Assembly (NCBI RefSeq): GCF_018130765.1
Contig: NZ_JAFCJZ010000020.1
Coordinates: forward strand, 1 to 64,000
Source of the DNA: Bradyrhizobium iriomotense
GTDB lineage: Bacteria; Pseudomonadota; Alphaproteobacteria; Rhizobiales; Xanthobacteraceae
Direction: 5' to 3'
DNA length: 64,000 nucleotides
Shown here in pieces: positions 1-8,486 of the stretch (its first letter is position 1; each line of letters starts with the position of its first letter). Both the position numbers and the translations under genes were made by a program. The notes under the pieces are model-generated. The model saw only the letters and a program-made list of their open reading frames with translations. It did no database searches and had not been told where the DNA came from.

Positions 1-118
1 TGCGATTCGCCATAAGACGAATCCTACATCAACTCCCAAAAAGCAACATTCTTGCCCAGCCTCGTCGGGCAAAACAGGGGCATGATGGCATGATCCCGCG
101 ACAGGCCAGCGTGCGGCT

Positions 119-958
119 CTAATGAGCCATCAGGACAGGCAAGTCCGCGTGTTCCATGATGTGGCTGGTCGCCCCGCCGAATATCATTTGCCGCAGCCGC
201 GTGCGGGTGAAGGCGCCCTTGACCAGGAGATCGCAGCCTTGAGCTCTGGCGGCATCGAGGACCGCCTCTCCGGTTTCGCGATTGCCCAGCTCAACCCTTA
301 TCGCTTCGGCTGCAATGTCGTTGTACCGCAGTTGCTGGACGATCCGATCGGCAGATGGTCCTGGTACCTCCTGGCCGCCAATGACGGTGAGAACCGATAC
401 CCTTTTCGCCAAGCGAAGCAACGGCATCGCAAATGCGTTTGCCCGCGCTTGCTCGGTACTACCGTTCCAGTGGATCATGATGTTTGTCGCGACGCTTCTC
501 GGTGCCGTCAACGGCGCCAGCAGGACGGGCCTGCCGCTCTCAAACAGCGCGGATTCAATCGCACGACGGTGAGGTCCCGCAGCATCGACGTCGGACCGTG
601 CCATCACGACCAGATCGAAAGCGCGCCCATAATTTCCGACAAACTCTTCGCCCTCGGGCGCGTTCGCCAGCCAGCCGAAGCACGGCCGACTCGAGGGTGC
701 AGTGGCCCGAGGAATGTCGTGCTTCAGCATGAATGCTTCGAAGAAGTTGCGCATGTCGTTCAATTCGGCCTCGCTCTTCGCCTCATAGGACTCCAGGAGG
801 ATGCCGGTGGCCAATTCGGAGGCCACATAGGGCGGGATGCCGAACCGAAGTGGAAAGCCTTCGATATAGGCGCCAGTACGGCGCGCGAGGCCTGCGACGA
901 CGTCGAGCGTGGATGTCATCATCGGAATATTCTGCAGCGGGACCAAGAGCGTCTTCAT
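119..958 (-). CDS. Universal stress protein with two tandem Usp domains
   Basis: This 279-residue cytoplasmic protein has the length of a tandem-domain universal stress protein. The second half ends with the nucleotide-binding type signature: residues GCDLLVKGAF followed about ten residues later by FGGATSHIM, fitting the G-2x-G-9x-G-S/T pattern. The first half is more diverged. The reading frame is open further upstream, but the ATG at 958 is preceded by GGGAGG at good spacing, so I take that as the start. It lies downstream of a sensor kinase and response regulator on the same strand, which suggests a stress or redox signalling group. Usp proteins of this type are usually induced by starvation or low oxygen; that role is inferred here. 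The family call is firm, the exact function is not. Confidence 0.88.
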   Translation of the reverse strand: MKTLLVPLQNIPMMTSTLDVVAGLARRTGAYIEGFPLRFGIPPYVASELATGILLESYEAKSEAELNDMRNFFEAFMLKHDIPRATAPSSRPCFGWLANAPEGEEFVGNYGRAFDLVVMARSDVDAAGPHRRAIESALFESGRPVLLAPLTAPRSVATNIMIHWNGSTEQARANAFAMPLLRLAKRVSVLTVIGGQEVPGPSADRIVQQLRYNDIAAEAIRVELGNRETGEAVLDAARAQGCDLLVKGAFTRTRLRQMIFGGATSHIMEHADLPVLMAH

Positions 959-1064
959 TTTCAACCTCCCGGTGTTTTCGGTGAATATTGAGGTCAGATG
1001 CCCTGCGATAATTTCACCTTGCGAGCCGTTCCGGCTTGTCATCGACCACGAGAATGGCCCGCGG

Positions 1065-1454
1065 TCATGCGGCCTGCTCGAGCCTCGTATCGATCTCCTG
1101 GCGCAGCGCCGCAAAGTCGATTGGTTTGGTCAACAGGTCGGCTGCGCCGCTCGCCAGCGCCTTGCGCCTGGTCTCGGCATCGCCATAGGCCGTGATCATG
1201 ATGACCGGTACATCGGGGCGGGCCGAGCGCACGATAGGCAGCATCTCCAGCCCGCTCATTCCGGGCATGTTGATGTCGGACAGGATCAGAATCAGGGTGG
1301 CATCCTCTATCTCGACCGCACGCGCCAGGGCCGCGGGTGCGGACGATGCGAACTCCAGCAGAAAGCGGCCGGCGCGCAAATCACGCCGAAACTGCTGGCG
1401 GAACAACGCCTCGACGTCCGGCTCGTCGTCGACGACCAATATATAGACGCTCAA
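1065..1454 (-). CDS. Single-domain response regulator (receiver only)
   Basis: A 129-residue CheY-like receiver with no output domain. The acidic pair is D9/D10, the phospho-acceptor is D60 in the segment ILSDINMPG, the conserved threonine is T88 in VIMITAYGD, and the lysine is K110 in LLTKPIDF. The gene starts with TTG, whose last two bases are shared with the TGA stop of the upstream kinase gene, so the two are translationally coupled. The kinase has its own transmitter but no receiver, so this protein is the obvious phosphorylation partner. Without an effector domain it must act by protein-protein contact or as a phosphate relay. Function beyond that is not visible. Confidence 0.93.
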   Translation of the reverse strand: MSVYILVVDDEPDVEALFRQQFRRDLRAGRFLLEFASSAPAALARAVEIEDATLILILSDINMPGMSGLEMLPIVRSARPDVPVIMITAYGDAETRRKALASGAADLLTKPIDFAALRQEIDTRLEQAA

Positions 1455-4400
1455 CTTCTGCCTCCGGTCTGCAATGGTGCCGCCAGCGTACGCGGCAGCG
1501 TAATGATGAACTCGGTATAATCGCCAGGCGCGGTATCGACTTCGATGCGGCCGCCGTGCTGCTTCACAACGATATCGTGGCAGATTGACAGGCCGAGTCC
1601 GGTTCCTTCGCCCGCGGGCTTGGTTGTGAAGAATGGGTTGAATATTTTCTCTCTCACGTCGGCTGGGATGCCGGCGCCATTGTCGCGAATCCGGATTTCG
1701 ACGGCGCCGCCGAGACTTGTGGTCGTCGCGCGCAGCCTTGGCTCGAAGCCGTCGCCGACGGCGTCCTTTTGTTTGCTCGCCGCGTAGAATCCATTTGAAA
1801 TGAGATTGAGGAACACCCGCGTGATCTCCTGCGGATAAAGCTCGAGCGCCCCTGCAGACGGATCGAGACTCCTTTCAAGCGTGATATTGAAACCTGCTTT
1901 TTCAGCGCGCGCGCCGTGATAAGCGAGATTGAGACTTTCCTCGATGATGGCGTTGATATCGGCGGAGCGGCGTTCGCCGGACCCCTCGCGAGAGTGCAGA
2001 AGCATATTCTTGACAATGGAATCGGCGCGCGTTCCGTGCTGCACGATCTTTTCCAGATTGCCTTGCAGCATTTCTATCAGCGCGTCGATGTCCCGCCTTG
2101 CTGCCTCGTCGAGTGCGACTGCGCGCAGCCCGTCGCCGAGCTCGTCGATCAGTTCGGAGGAAACCGCCGCAAAATTATTGATGAAATTGAGCGGGTTCTT
2201 GATTTCATGTGCGATGCCGGCGGTAAGTTGCCCGAGCGAGGCAAGCTTCTCGGTCTGGATCAACCGATCCTGCGCATTTCGCAATTCCTCGAGCGATTGC
2301 GACAATTCCATGGTGCGCTCGCGCAGTTCATTCAGCAGGCGCGCATTCTCGATCGCGATCACGCCCTGGTGCGCGAAATTGGACACGAGCTCGATCTGCT
2401 TGTCTGTGAAGGGTTTAACTTCCTGGCGGAAGATCGTGATGGTGCCGATCAGCTCGTCTTCCTTGAGCATCGGCACAATGACGAGGGTCCTGGCGCCGGC
2501 AAGGTCGGCAAGCGCGCGAACGTTCGGGTTGCCTTCGACGTAGGGCGGCTGAGTCCTGATATCGTCGATATGAACCGTCTGATGAGTTTTCTCGACGGTG
2601 CCGAGCCCGCTCGCCGGATGTGGGCGAATGCTCTGGTGTAGCCGGGTATCAACATAGGCTTGCGGCGCGTTGTGAAGCGCGACCGTGCGAAAGCCGCCGT
2701 CCTCGTAGAGATTCATGGTGCCGAAGCCGGCGCCGCAAATTCGCGTCGCATTCTCCAGCATCTTGTTGAAGACCGGAGTCAAGGTGCCCGACGAAGCGCT
2801 TATGATTTCCAACACCTCCGACGTTGCCGTCTGTCGCTCCAATGATTCGTTCAATTGCTCGAACAGACGCACGTTGCCGATGGCGATGACAGCCTGATCT
2901 GCAAAGGTCTGCAGGAGGTTGATCTGCTTCTCGCCGAATGGGCGCACCTCCGTACGGCGGAGCACGATCGCACCCATGCTCTCGCCTTCTCGTAAAAGCG
3001 GCACGCTCAGAACGGTCCGAACATTGGAGCGAAGCGCATACTCCCGTCCCGTCGGGAATTCCTCCCCTTCGGGCCCGAGCAGGTCGTGCACATGAACTGT
3101 GCGGCGATCGATAACGGCCCGGCCGGTGGGCGATTCCGCACTGACCGATCGTCGGCTCCACACCACGGGGACTTGTCCATGGTGCGCCTGGATGACGAGA
3201 TCGTCGCCATCTCTCAGAACCACCAGCGCATCGTAGGCCTCGCAAAGTCCGCATGCACTTTCCACGATGGCCTTGAGCACGGGACCGACCTCGGTCGGCG
3301 AGGACGCGATGACGCGCAGGATATCGGCGCTGCCGGTCTGGTACATCAGCGCCTCGGACAGATCTCGCGTCCTGGTCTGCAATTGCTCCAGGAGCCGTAC
3401 ATTCTCGATGGCGATCACGGCCTGGTCGGCAAATGTGGTGACGAGCTCGATCTGCTTTTCCGTGAAGGGCTGCACACGCCTGCGAGCGATCACAATCGCG
3501 CCGATCGGCTCGTTCTCGCGCAGGAGCGGAACACCGAGCGCCGTGCGCTGACCGGCCATGGTCGTGGACTCGCGCAGGTCGTATTCGGGATCCGCAGCAA
3601 CATCGAGGATCTGCACCGGTCGGCGCTCCTGCACGGCCCGGCCCGTGACCGTGCTCCGTCCGGGGGTGATCGGGTGAACCCGCAGAAACTCGATGTATTC
3701 CTCGGAAAACCCGACCGCTGCTCCGGCCTGATATTCATCGCCTTCGCGGCGCATGATGAACGCCATCTCCGCTTCGCACAGCCGCGCCGCCGAATCGACC
3801 AGCGTGTTGAGCACGGTTTGCAGGTCGAAGGTCGAGCGGCTGATCACCTTCAGCACATCGGCGGTCGCGGTCTGCTGCTGCAGCGATTCGGCGAGATCGC
3901 GCGTCTTCGCCTGGACCTCATCGAACAGCCGGACATTCTCGATCGCGATCACGGCCTGATCGGCGAAGGTGGAGACCAGGTCGATCTGCTTGTCCGTGAA
4001 CGAGTTCACGATCTTGCGGCCCAGGAACAGCACGCCGATCGTTTCGCCGGACCGAAGCAAGGGCACGCCCAGGAGGGTGCGATAGCCGCCGGCCCTCTGC
4101 TGCTCGGGATAGGCGTATTCGGGATCGAGCAGGACATCCTGAATCTGGACGGCCTTGCCGCACAGCAGGACGCGCCCGACGACGCTGCCGCGCCCGGCAC
4201 TGAGCCGAATGCCCGCCGAGACCTTGGCCCACTCGGGCGAGAAATTGTATCGCGTTGCATGACAATAGGCGCCGTCGGCGTCCTGCCTGACGATGGCCGC
4301 CATGTCGGCACCACACAAGCCCGCCGCCGATTCCGTCAGCGTATCGAGAACCGGTTGCAGATCGAACGCGGAGCGGCTGATGACCTTCAAGACATCGGCG

Positions 4401-5029
4401 GTCGCGGTCTGCTGCTGCAGCGATTCCCGCAAGTCGTCAGTACGCGCCTGCACCTCGTTGAACAGCCGCGTATTCTCAATGGCGATGACGGCCTGGTCGG
4501 CGAAGGTCTGCAGAAGTTGCACATGATGCGGAGCGAAGGTACCGGGCTCGGCGCGCGTTACGCTGATCATGCCGATCACCACGCCGCCGGTCGCGAGCGG
4601 AACGAACAACATGCTGCGAAAGCCGCGCGCGCGAGCGACAAATTTGATTTCATTCGTCAGCGCTTCCGTGTCGGGAGTCGGTACCACCTTACCTGCCTGG
4701 ACTTCTGCAAAGCTCTCAAACTGGGTGATCGGCCTTGGAAACATGTTCTTCAAGGTCTCGTCGGCGGCAGAATTCGTCGGCGTGAATGCCGCCAAATGGG
4801 CCGTGCCGTCGATGAAACGGAATACGGTCGTCGAAAAGCCGCCGAGCAAGGCATTGGCCTGCCTCGCAATGGCATCGAAGACCGGCTTCACCTCTGATGG
4901 CGAACTGGCGATGATCTTGAGAATGTCCGCGGTGGCGCTCTCGCGATCTTGTGCGGCGCGCAATTCGGCCAGGAGCCGCGCGTTCTCTTGCTGCAAATCC
5001 ACCACCACGTCCTGAGGAAGCGCGGCCAT
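1451..5029 (-). CDS. Cytoplasmic sensor histidine kinase with five GAF domains
   Basis: A 1192-residue soluble kinase without membrane segments. After a short N-terminal coiled coil it contains five consecutive GAF modules (roughly residues 45-195, 215-375, 395-555, 575-740 and 755-925), each ending in a near-identical helix containing TFADQAVIAIENVRLF. A dimerisation/phospho-acceptor region follows with the H-box AHEIKNPLNFINN near residue 942, then an HATPase domain with an N-box (NLISNGFYAASK), DNGAGIP and the G2 loop GEGTGLGLSI. The helices linking GAF modules carry repeated QQQTATADVLKVIS signatures. The TGA stop overlaps the TTG start of the downstream receiver gene. Ligands of the GAF modules cannot be read from sequence. 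The tandem modules look like internal duplications that diverged. Confidence 0.93.
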   Translation of the reverse strand: MAALPQDVVVDLQQENARLLAELRAAQDRESATADILKIIASSPSEVKPVFDAIARQANALLGGFSTTVFRFIDGTAHLAAFTPTNSAADETLKNMFPRPITQFESFAEVQAGKVVPTPDTEALTNEIKFVARARGFRSMLFVPLATGGVVIGMISVTRAEPGTFAPHHVQLLQTFADQAVIAIENTRLFNEVQARTDDLRESLQQQTATADVLKVISRSAFDLQPVLDTLTESAAGLCGADMAAIVRQDADGAYCHATRYNFSPEWAKVSAGIRLSAGRGSVVGRVLLCGKAVQIQDVLLDPEYAYPEQQRAGGYRTLLGVPLLRSGETIGVLFLGRKIVNSFTDKQIDLVSTFADQAVIAIENVRLFDEVQAKTRDLAESLQQQTATADVLKVISRSTFDLQTVLNTLVDSAARLCEAEMAFIMRREGDEYQAGAAVGFSEEYIEFLRVHPITPGRSTVTGRAVQERRPVQILDVAADPEYDLRESTTMAGQRTALGVPLLRENEPIGAIVIARRRVQPFTEKQIELVTTFADQAVIAIENVRLLEQLQTRTRDLSEALMYQTGSADILRVIASSPTEVGPVLKAIVESACGLCEAYDALVVLRDGDDLVIQAHHGQVPVVWSRRSVSAESPTGRAVIDRRTVHVHDLLGPEGEEFPTGREYALRSNVRTVLSVPLLREGESMGAIVLRRTEVRPFGEKQINLLQTFADQAVIAIGNVRLFEQLNESLERQTATSEVLEIISASSGTLTPVFNKMLENATRICGAGFGTMNLYEDGGFRTVALHNAPQAYVDTRLHQSIRPHPASGLGTVEKTHQTVHIDDIRTQPPYVEGNPNVRALADLAGARTLVIVPMLKEDELIGTITIFRQEVKPFTDKQIELVSNFAHQGVIAIENARLLNELRERTMELSQSLEELRNAQDRLIQTEKLASLGQLTAGIAHEIKNPLNFINNFAAVSSELIDELGDGLRAVALDEAARRDIDALIEMLQGNLEKIVQHGTRADSIVKNMLLHSREGSGERRSADINAIIEESLNLAYHGARAEKAGFNITLERSLDPSAGALELYPQEITRVFLNLISNGFYAASKQKDAVGDGFEPRLRATTTSLGGAVEIRIRDNGAGIPADVREKIFNPFFTTKPAGEGTGLGLSICHDIVVKQHGGRIEVDTAPGDYTEFIITLPRTLAAPLQTGGRS

Positions 5030-5337
5030 GATGAAAATCCACGTCGCCAGCCGGTTCGGGCCGACTTAAAATCTGATCAAGGAAAGCGTCAGGAATTATT
5101 CCACTCTCGGGTCCTTCCGACCAGACGTATCGTGAGTTGATTTTCAATCAACTACGCGTCAGCCCGAGCTCGGGAATGCCTCAGCTTTCTCCCGGCTGTG
5201 GTCCTTGATCGCGCTGGATCTCGGGAGCTCGAGGTTTGATCCCTTGCGCGCCCCCCAATCCTCCTCCTGAACCATGACGATTGTGAAAATCATCGACGCG
5301 TACGGCGGACAAGCCGCGCGCGATGACGGAGCAAGCC
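5030..5337. other. Intergenic stretch, no gene seen
   Basis: About 300 bases between the kinase start and the membrane protein stop. Short open frames here are not supported by a ribosome site or recognisable product. A segment near 5230-5257 resembles a tRNA T-arm plus CCA end but has no matching 5' half. The promoter of the kinase operon is expected near 5030-5150; I could not assign a convincing hexamer pair. Confidence 0.5.
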
Positions 5338-6015
5338 TCAAGCAGCCCGCTGCGGCCTTAAGGCCGTGTAGAGACCGACGAGGGTCCCGATGGCGACCAG
5401 AGCCGCCGCCAGCAGCACCTGCAATTGCCCATCATCGGTGGGGCCGACGGACGACACGAGTCTGGTCACGACGACGAACAGAATGCCCACGGAGGCCGCT
5501 GCGCCGACGCACAGATGCGCGAGCTCTCGCGTCAGGTTGCCGCCGAGAAGTCCGAGTGCCGTAAAATACATCGCGCAAGCGTTGGGGTGAACGAACAAGG
5601 CAACGCGCGCGTAAGGACCGTAGGTGTCGAGGAGGGACTCGCATCGGCTCAGTGCCGCTTTTGAAGCGACCCGCTGCAGGAGCGGTCTGAAGAAACGCGC
5701 CTGTCCGTAACTCAAGACGGCGCCGACGATGATGGCCAGCCACGCCATGATGAAAACGGGCACGTCCGCGGACTTCGGACTGAGCGCCACCGACATCAGG
5801 ATGAGAGCGGTTCCGGGAAAATAGCCAAAATATGGGAAGACCGACTCCAGCAGCACGCAGACGAACATGAAGACCGGAAACCACCATGAGTCGGTCGCCC
5901 CCTGCACAATGGCGTTCAAGTCGAACAGGTTCGTCCTGTACAGGACGAGGTACATGCACATGGCGAGGCCCGCCAGTGCGTAGAACGGCAACGCTCCCGA
6001 CAAAAACCGTTTCAT
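5338..6015 (-). CDS. Multi-pass membrane protein, possibly DedA/VTT-like
   Basis: A 225-residue protein with about five hydrophobic segments: near residues 8-26, 44-64, 66-80, 88-104 and two toward the C terminus around 155-180 and 195-218. The stretch LLESVFPYFGYFPGTALIL recalls the acidic and PG-containing loop of DedA/VTT proteins, membrane proteins linked to lipid scrambling and envelope homeostasis, but the match is partial. The ATG at 6015 lacks a strong ribosome site. It stands alone, with the GreA-like gene upstream on the same strand 42 bases away. I am sure it is a membrane protein; the family placement is tentative. Confidence 0.7.
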   Translation of the reverse strand: MKRFLSGALPFYALAGLAMCMYLVLYRTNLFDLNAIVQGATDSWWFPVFMFVCVLLESVFPYFGYFPGTALILMSVALSPKSADVPVFIMAWLAIIVGAVLSYGQARFFRPLLQRVASKAALSRCESLLDTYGPYARVALFVHPNACAMYFTALGLLGGNLTRELAHLCVGAAASVGILFVVVTRLVSSVGPTDDGQLQVLLAAALVAIGTLVGLYTALRPQRAA

Positions 6016-6057
6016 TCAACTATCGGGCTTCGTTTCACGGACACGGCGGGAGCCATC

Positions 6058-6540
6058 TTACGCAATCGATACAATCTCGATCTCCTGCGCGCCTGCTCCC
6101 ACGACATCCCCCGCCGCCTTCCCCATCAGCGACCTCGCCACCGGCGAGACGAACGAGATCGAGCCGGCCTTCGGGTCGGCTTCGTCCTCGCCGACGATGC
6201 GGTAGGTCTGCACGCGGCCGTCGGTATGGCTGAAGGTCACCGTGCTGCCGAAGGCAACGATGTCGGTCGTGACAGGATCGGGCATGAGCTGCGCCGTGCG
6301 CAGCCGTTCGGTCAGATAGCGGGCGTCGCGCAAGGGCACCGCCGACTGGCGGCGCTTCTCGTTGACGTCGTCGATGGCTTGCGCGACCTCATAGGCCTCG
6401 CGCGCGTGCTGAAGCTGCGTCTGCAGGGCCTTGAGGCCGGCCTCCGTCACGAGGTTCGGATGGGGCGAGATCGGGCGATCCGGCAACAGCGTCTCGGACG
6501 CGGTCTCGGCGCTTTCTTCCTTGGTAAAGGCGACACTCAA
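6058..6540 (-). CDS. GreA/GreB-family transcription elongation factor-like protein
   Basis: A 160-residue protein with the two-part Gre layout: an N-terminal helical region (about residues 30-85, including TEAGLKALQTQLQHAREAYE) and a C-terminal FKBP-like domain ending in YRIVGEDEADPKAGSISF and SPVARSLMGKAAGD, the signature of Gre factors. Gre proteins bind the RNA polymerase secondary channel and stimulate cleavage of backtracked transcripts. The start is TTG at 6540, supported by AGGA eight bases upstream. The first 27 residues extend beyond a usual GreA. It may be a paralogue rather than housekeeping GreA, since it stands outside the usual greA context. Confidence 0.87.
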   Translation of the reverse strand: MSVAFTKEESAETASETLLPDRPISPHPNLVTEAGLKALQTQLQHAREAYEVAQAIDDVNEKRRQSAVPLRDARYLTERLRTAQLMPDPVTTDIVAFGSTVTFSHTDGRVQTYRIVGEDEADPKAGSISFVSPVARSLMGKAAGDVVGAGAQEIEIVSIA

Positions 6541-6591
6541 TGCAAGAATCCTGTCTAGGCAGCGACGCCGCGCGGCGCCGATAACCTAAGA

Positions 6592-7077
6592 CTATATCTC
6601 AAGTGCGACGAAACGGCGGAGCTTGACGACGAGATCCGGCATGGCCTGGCGGAACCGCGTCGCGTTCTGGAAGCTGGTGGAGAACGGCGCGAAGGTGATC
6701 ATCGCGTTCCAGTGCCGGTAGCCATAGACCGTCACGGAGGCACCGGTCGCGGGAAAATCCTCGATCTTGCGGAGCTCGCCGAGCACGAGATCGGCAATGG
6801 CTTCCGCGGGCAGCAATTGCCTGCCGTCCGGCGTCGTGGCGATCTTCGCGGGCGGTTCGGTTGGCCTGGTTGCCGCGAGCGCGGCATCGGAAGCGGGGTC
6901 GGGCTTGGCCGGTGCCGCATCGGGGACGGACGCTGCAACGGGCTCGAATCCATGCGTCGGGGCCGTCGGGGGAACCTCAGTGAGCGGCGGCGGAGCAACA
7001 CTGTCTGCGCGCTTGTTGCCTCCGAGGATGCTGCTGATCATGGCCACGAGGCCAGCATCCTTCACGTCGTCGCTCAT
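6592..7077 (-). CDS. Conserved hypothetical protein, Pro/Ala-rich N-terminal half
   Basis: A 161-residue protein I do not recognise. The first 25 residues form a short helix-prone segment (AGLVAMISSILGG). Residues 25-90 are rich in proline, alanine and threonine and look disordered. The C-terminal 70 residues look folded, with IADLVLGELRKIEDFP and VTVYGYRHWNAMITFAP. The open frame extends upstream, but the ATG at 7077 has GGGGG six bases before it, so I start there. No signal peptide is evident. It sits between the Gre-like gene and a palindromic repeat block. No function can be proposed. Confidence 0.7.
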   Translation of the reverse strand: MSDDVKDAGLVAMISSILGGNKRADSVAPPPLTEVPPTAPTHGFEPVAASVPDAAPAKPDPASDAALAATRPTEPPAKIATTPDGRQLLPAEAIADLVLGELRKIEDFPATGASVTVYGYRHWNAMITFAPFSTSFQNATRFRQAMPDLVVKLRRFVALEI

Positions 7078-7186
7078 TACGTCCCCCGGCACTCCCTTCG
7101 GCCCTGGGCCTACCTTAGCACCGCTCCGGCAGACCGCCACAACGGTTATGCAATCCGCCTTTGCTTGACCAGGCGAGCTCGCCTGC

Positions 7187-7302
7187 GGCCCATCCTTCGA
7201 GACGCCCGCCTGCGGCGGGCCCTCAGGATGAGGTCAGGTCTTGCGGCGAGCCCCTCATGGTGAGGAGCCCGCCAAAGCGGGCGTCTCGAACCATGCAGGC
7301 CA
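7187..7302. repeat. Palindromic intergenic repeat, family G, two inverted-type units
   Basis: Two adjacent imperfect palindromes. The first (7188-7232) pairs CATCCTTCGAGACGCCCGCC with GGCGGGCCCTCAGGATG. The second (7251-7302) carries the related pieces CTCATGGTGAGGAGCCCGCC and GGCGGGCGTCTCGAACCATG in reverse order. The arrangement resembles a REP/BIME-type mosaic. No coding sequence crosses it. It lies between two minus-strand genes and could form hairpins in read-through RNA. Confidence 0.75.
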
Positions 7303-7311
7303 TGCCATCCG

Positions 7312-7644
7312 TCACTGCTTCTCGAACGGAATATATTGCTGGTACTGCTTCGGCACCGAGCTGCGATAGCGGGCCGGCACGGTGCCGCTGTCGATCGAAT
7401 GATCGATCTCCTGCTGCCGCGTCATCTTCTTCTTCGCCGGCTTCTTCGATGCGCTCTTCTTGGGGTCGGATGGCTGGCTGGTGTCGGTGGTCGCGGCCGG
7501 CGCTGTCGTCGCGGCCGGCGCAGTGGTTGTCGCCGCAGGCGCCGCGGTCCCGCCGGCGGCCGGTGCGCTCTGCGCCAGCGCGAGCGATGATTGCGCAAGA
7601 AGCGCCAGCGCTGCTGTCGCAGCCAGCAAATATGACCTTTGCAT
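7312..7644 (-). CDS. Small secreted Ala/Thr-rich protein with basic C-terminal part
   Basis: A 110-residue protein with an N-terminal signal peptide (MQRSYLLAATAALALLAQSS, cleavage probably after ALAQ near residue 25). Residues 25-55 are low-complexity alanine, proline and threonine, a likely flexible linker. Next comes a lysine-rich stretch (KKSASKKPAKKK), then a compact tail with RYRSSVPKQYQQYIPFEKQ. The ATG at 7644 has GGAGGT six bases upstream, which decides the start over the longer open frame. It is probably periplasmic or envelope-associated. I do not recognise a family. Confidence 0.75.
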   Translation of the reverse strand: MQRSYLLAATAALALLAQSSLALAQSAPAAGGTAAPAATTTAPAATTAPAATTDTSQPSDPKKSASKKPAKKKMTRQQEIDHSIDSGTVPARYRSSVPKQYQQYIPFEKQ

Positions 7645-7915
7645 CAGAACCTCCAAAAAGTGACCTGACCCGAATGAGAAAAAGCGCAAGGCTCGGGGAG
7701 CAATGCAGACCACGTCCGCTCACGATAGGTCGGAAGCGGATAGCGAACTGTGGCCGAGATCACATTGCTCGCCGCAGCTTGCCGCATCATACGCGCATGT
7801 TGAACGCGGTGCCCACTGCGGACACCAAGACGAGCACGACAAAGTGTCGGACAAGTCCCGGAACACGCAGAATGAGCTGGTGTTCCTCATCCCACCGTTC
7901 TCGAAGGAAACTGAA

Positions 7916-8149
7916 ATGCGTCGCACCATCCTCACCCTTGCATCGTTCGCGGCCCTGATGGCCGCGATGGCCCCGACGGCCCAGGCCCAGCCCGCACCCG
8001 ACAGATATTGCCTGCAGGGCCGCATCTGGGGCTATCCCGGCAATTGCCAGTTCGCGACCTATCAGCAGTGTCAGGCCTCCGCCTCCGGCACGTCGGCCTA
8101 TTGCGGCATCAATCCGCGCTACGCGTTCGCGCAGCAGCGCTATTACTGA
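7916..8149 (+). CDS. DUF3551 small secreted cysteine-containing protein
   Basis: A 77-residue protein with a clear signal peptide (first about 24 residues, ending TAQAQ). The mature part has the pattern seen in DUF3551 proteins, which are abundant in Bradyrhizobium: YCLQGRIWGYPGNCQF, then QQCQASASGT, then YCGINPRYAF, with four cysteines that could form two disulfides. DUF3551 has no known function. The ATG at 7916 is preceded by GAAGGAAACTGAA, giving AAGGA at good spacing. It stands alone, divergent from the upstream minus-strand secreted protein, and is probably periplasmic. Confidence 0.85.
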   Translation: MRRTILTLASFAALMAAMAPTAQAQPAPDRYCLQGRIWGYPGNCQFATYQQCQASASGTSAYCGINPRYAFAQQRYY

Positions 8150-8486
8150 CGTGGTTGCGGCGTGCGCGCTGTCACGCGCGCGCCGCCACAATTTTTGCGT
8201 GAAGATGATCCGCCGCGCCGACAGCCTGGCGAATCGATATCGCACGAAGCTGCTCGCACGCGTCGATGACGAGAATGTTATCCCTCATCGCTTCGGGAAA
8301 GATTTGCAAAGCGCGGCCGCAGCTTGCTCGCCCCCCTCCGCTTCGGAACAGCATCGACATCGCGCACAGTGTGAAGCTGCGGCTTGTGACGCGCCGGATT
8401 CCCTGATCTAGCTTCGCCTGCATATTCTGTTGCGAACAACTTTAGCTTTATTCGTTCCGTCGTGACTTTTCATGGAGGTGTTTTCA
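8150..8486. other. Intergenic stretch upstream of the haem peroxidase
   Basis: About 340 bases without a supported gene. The right end (8420-8470) is AT-richer than its surroundings and probably holds the peroxidase promoter. The GGAGGTG at 8474-8480 is the peroxidase ribosome site. Short open frames on the minus strand lack ribosome sites and recognisable products. Confidence 0.5.

Noticed and set aside
5230..5257. Possible tRNA gene or tRNA-derived attachment site
   Set aside because: A T-arm-like hairpin with a T-loop of TTTGATC and a CCA-like end is visible, but there is no matching acceptor 5' strand, D-arm or anticodon stem in the preceding 70 bases, and no integrase gene is nearby.
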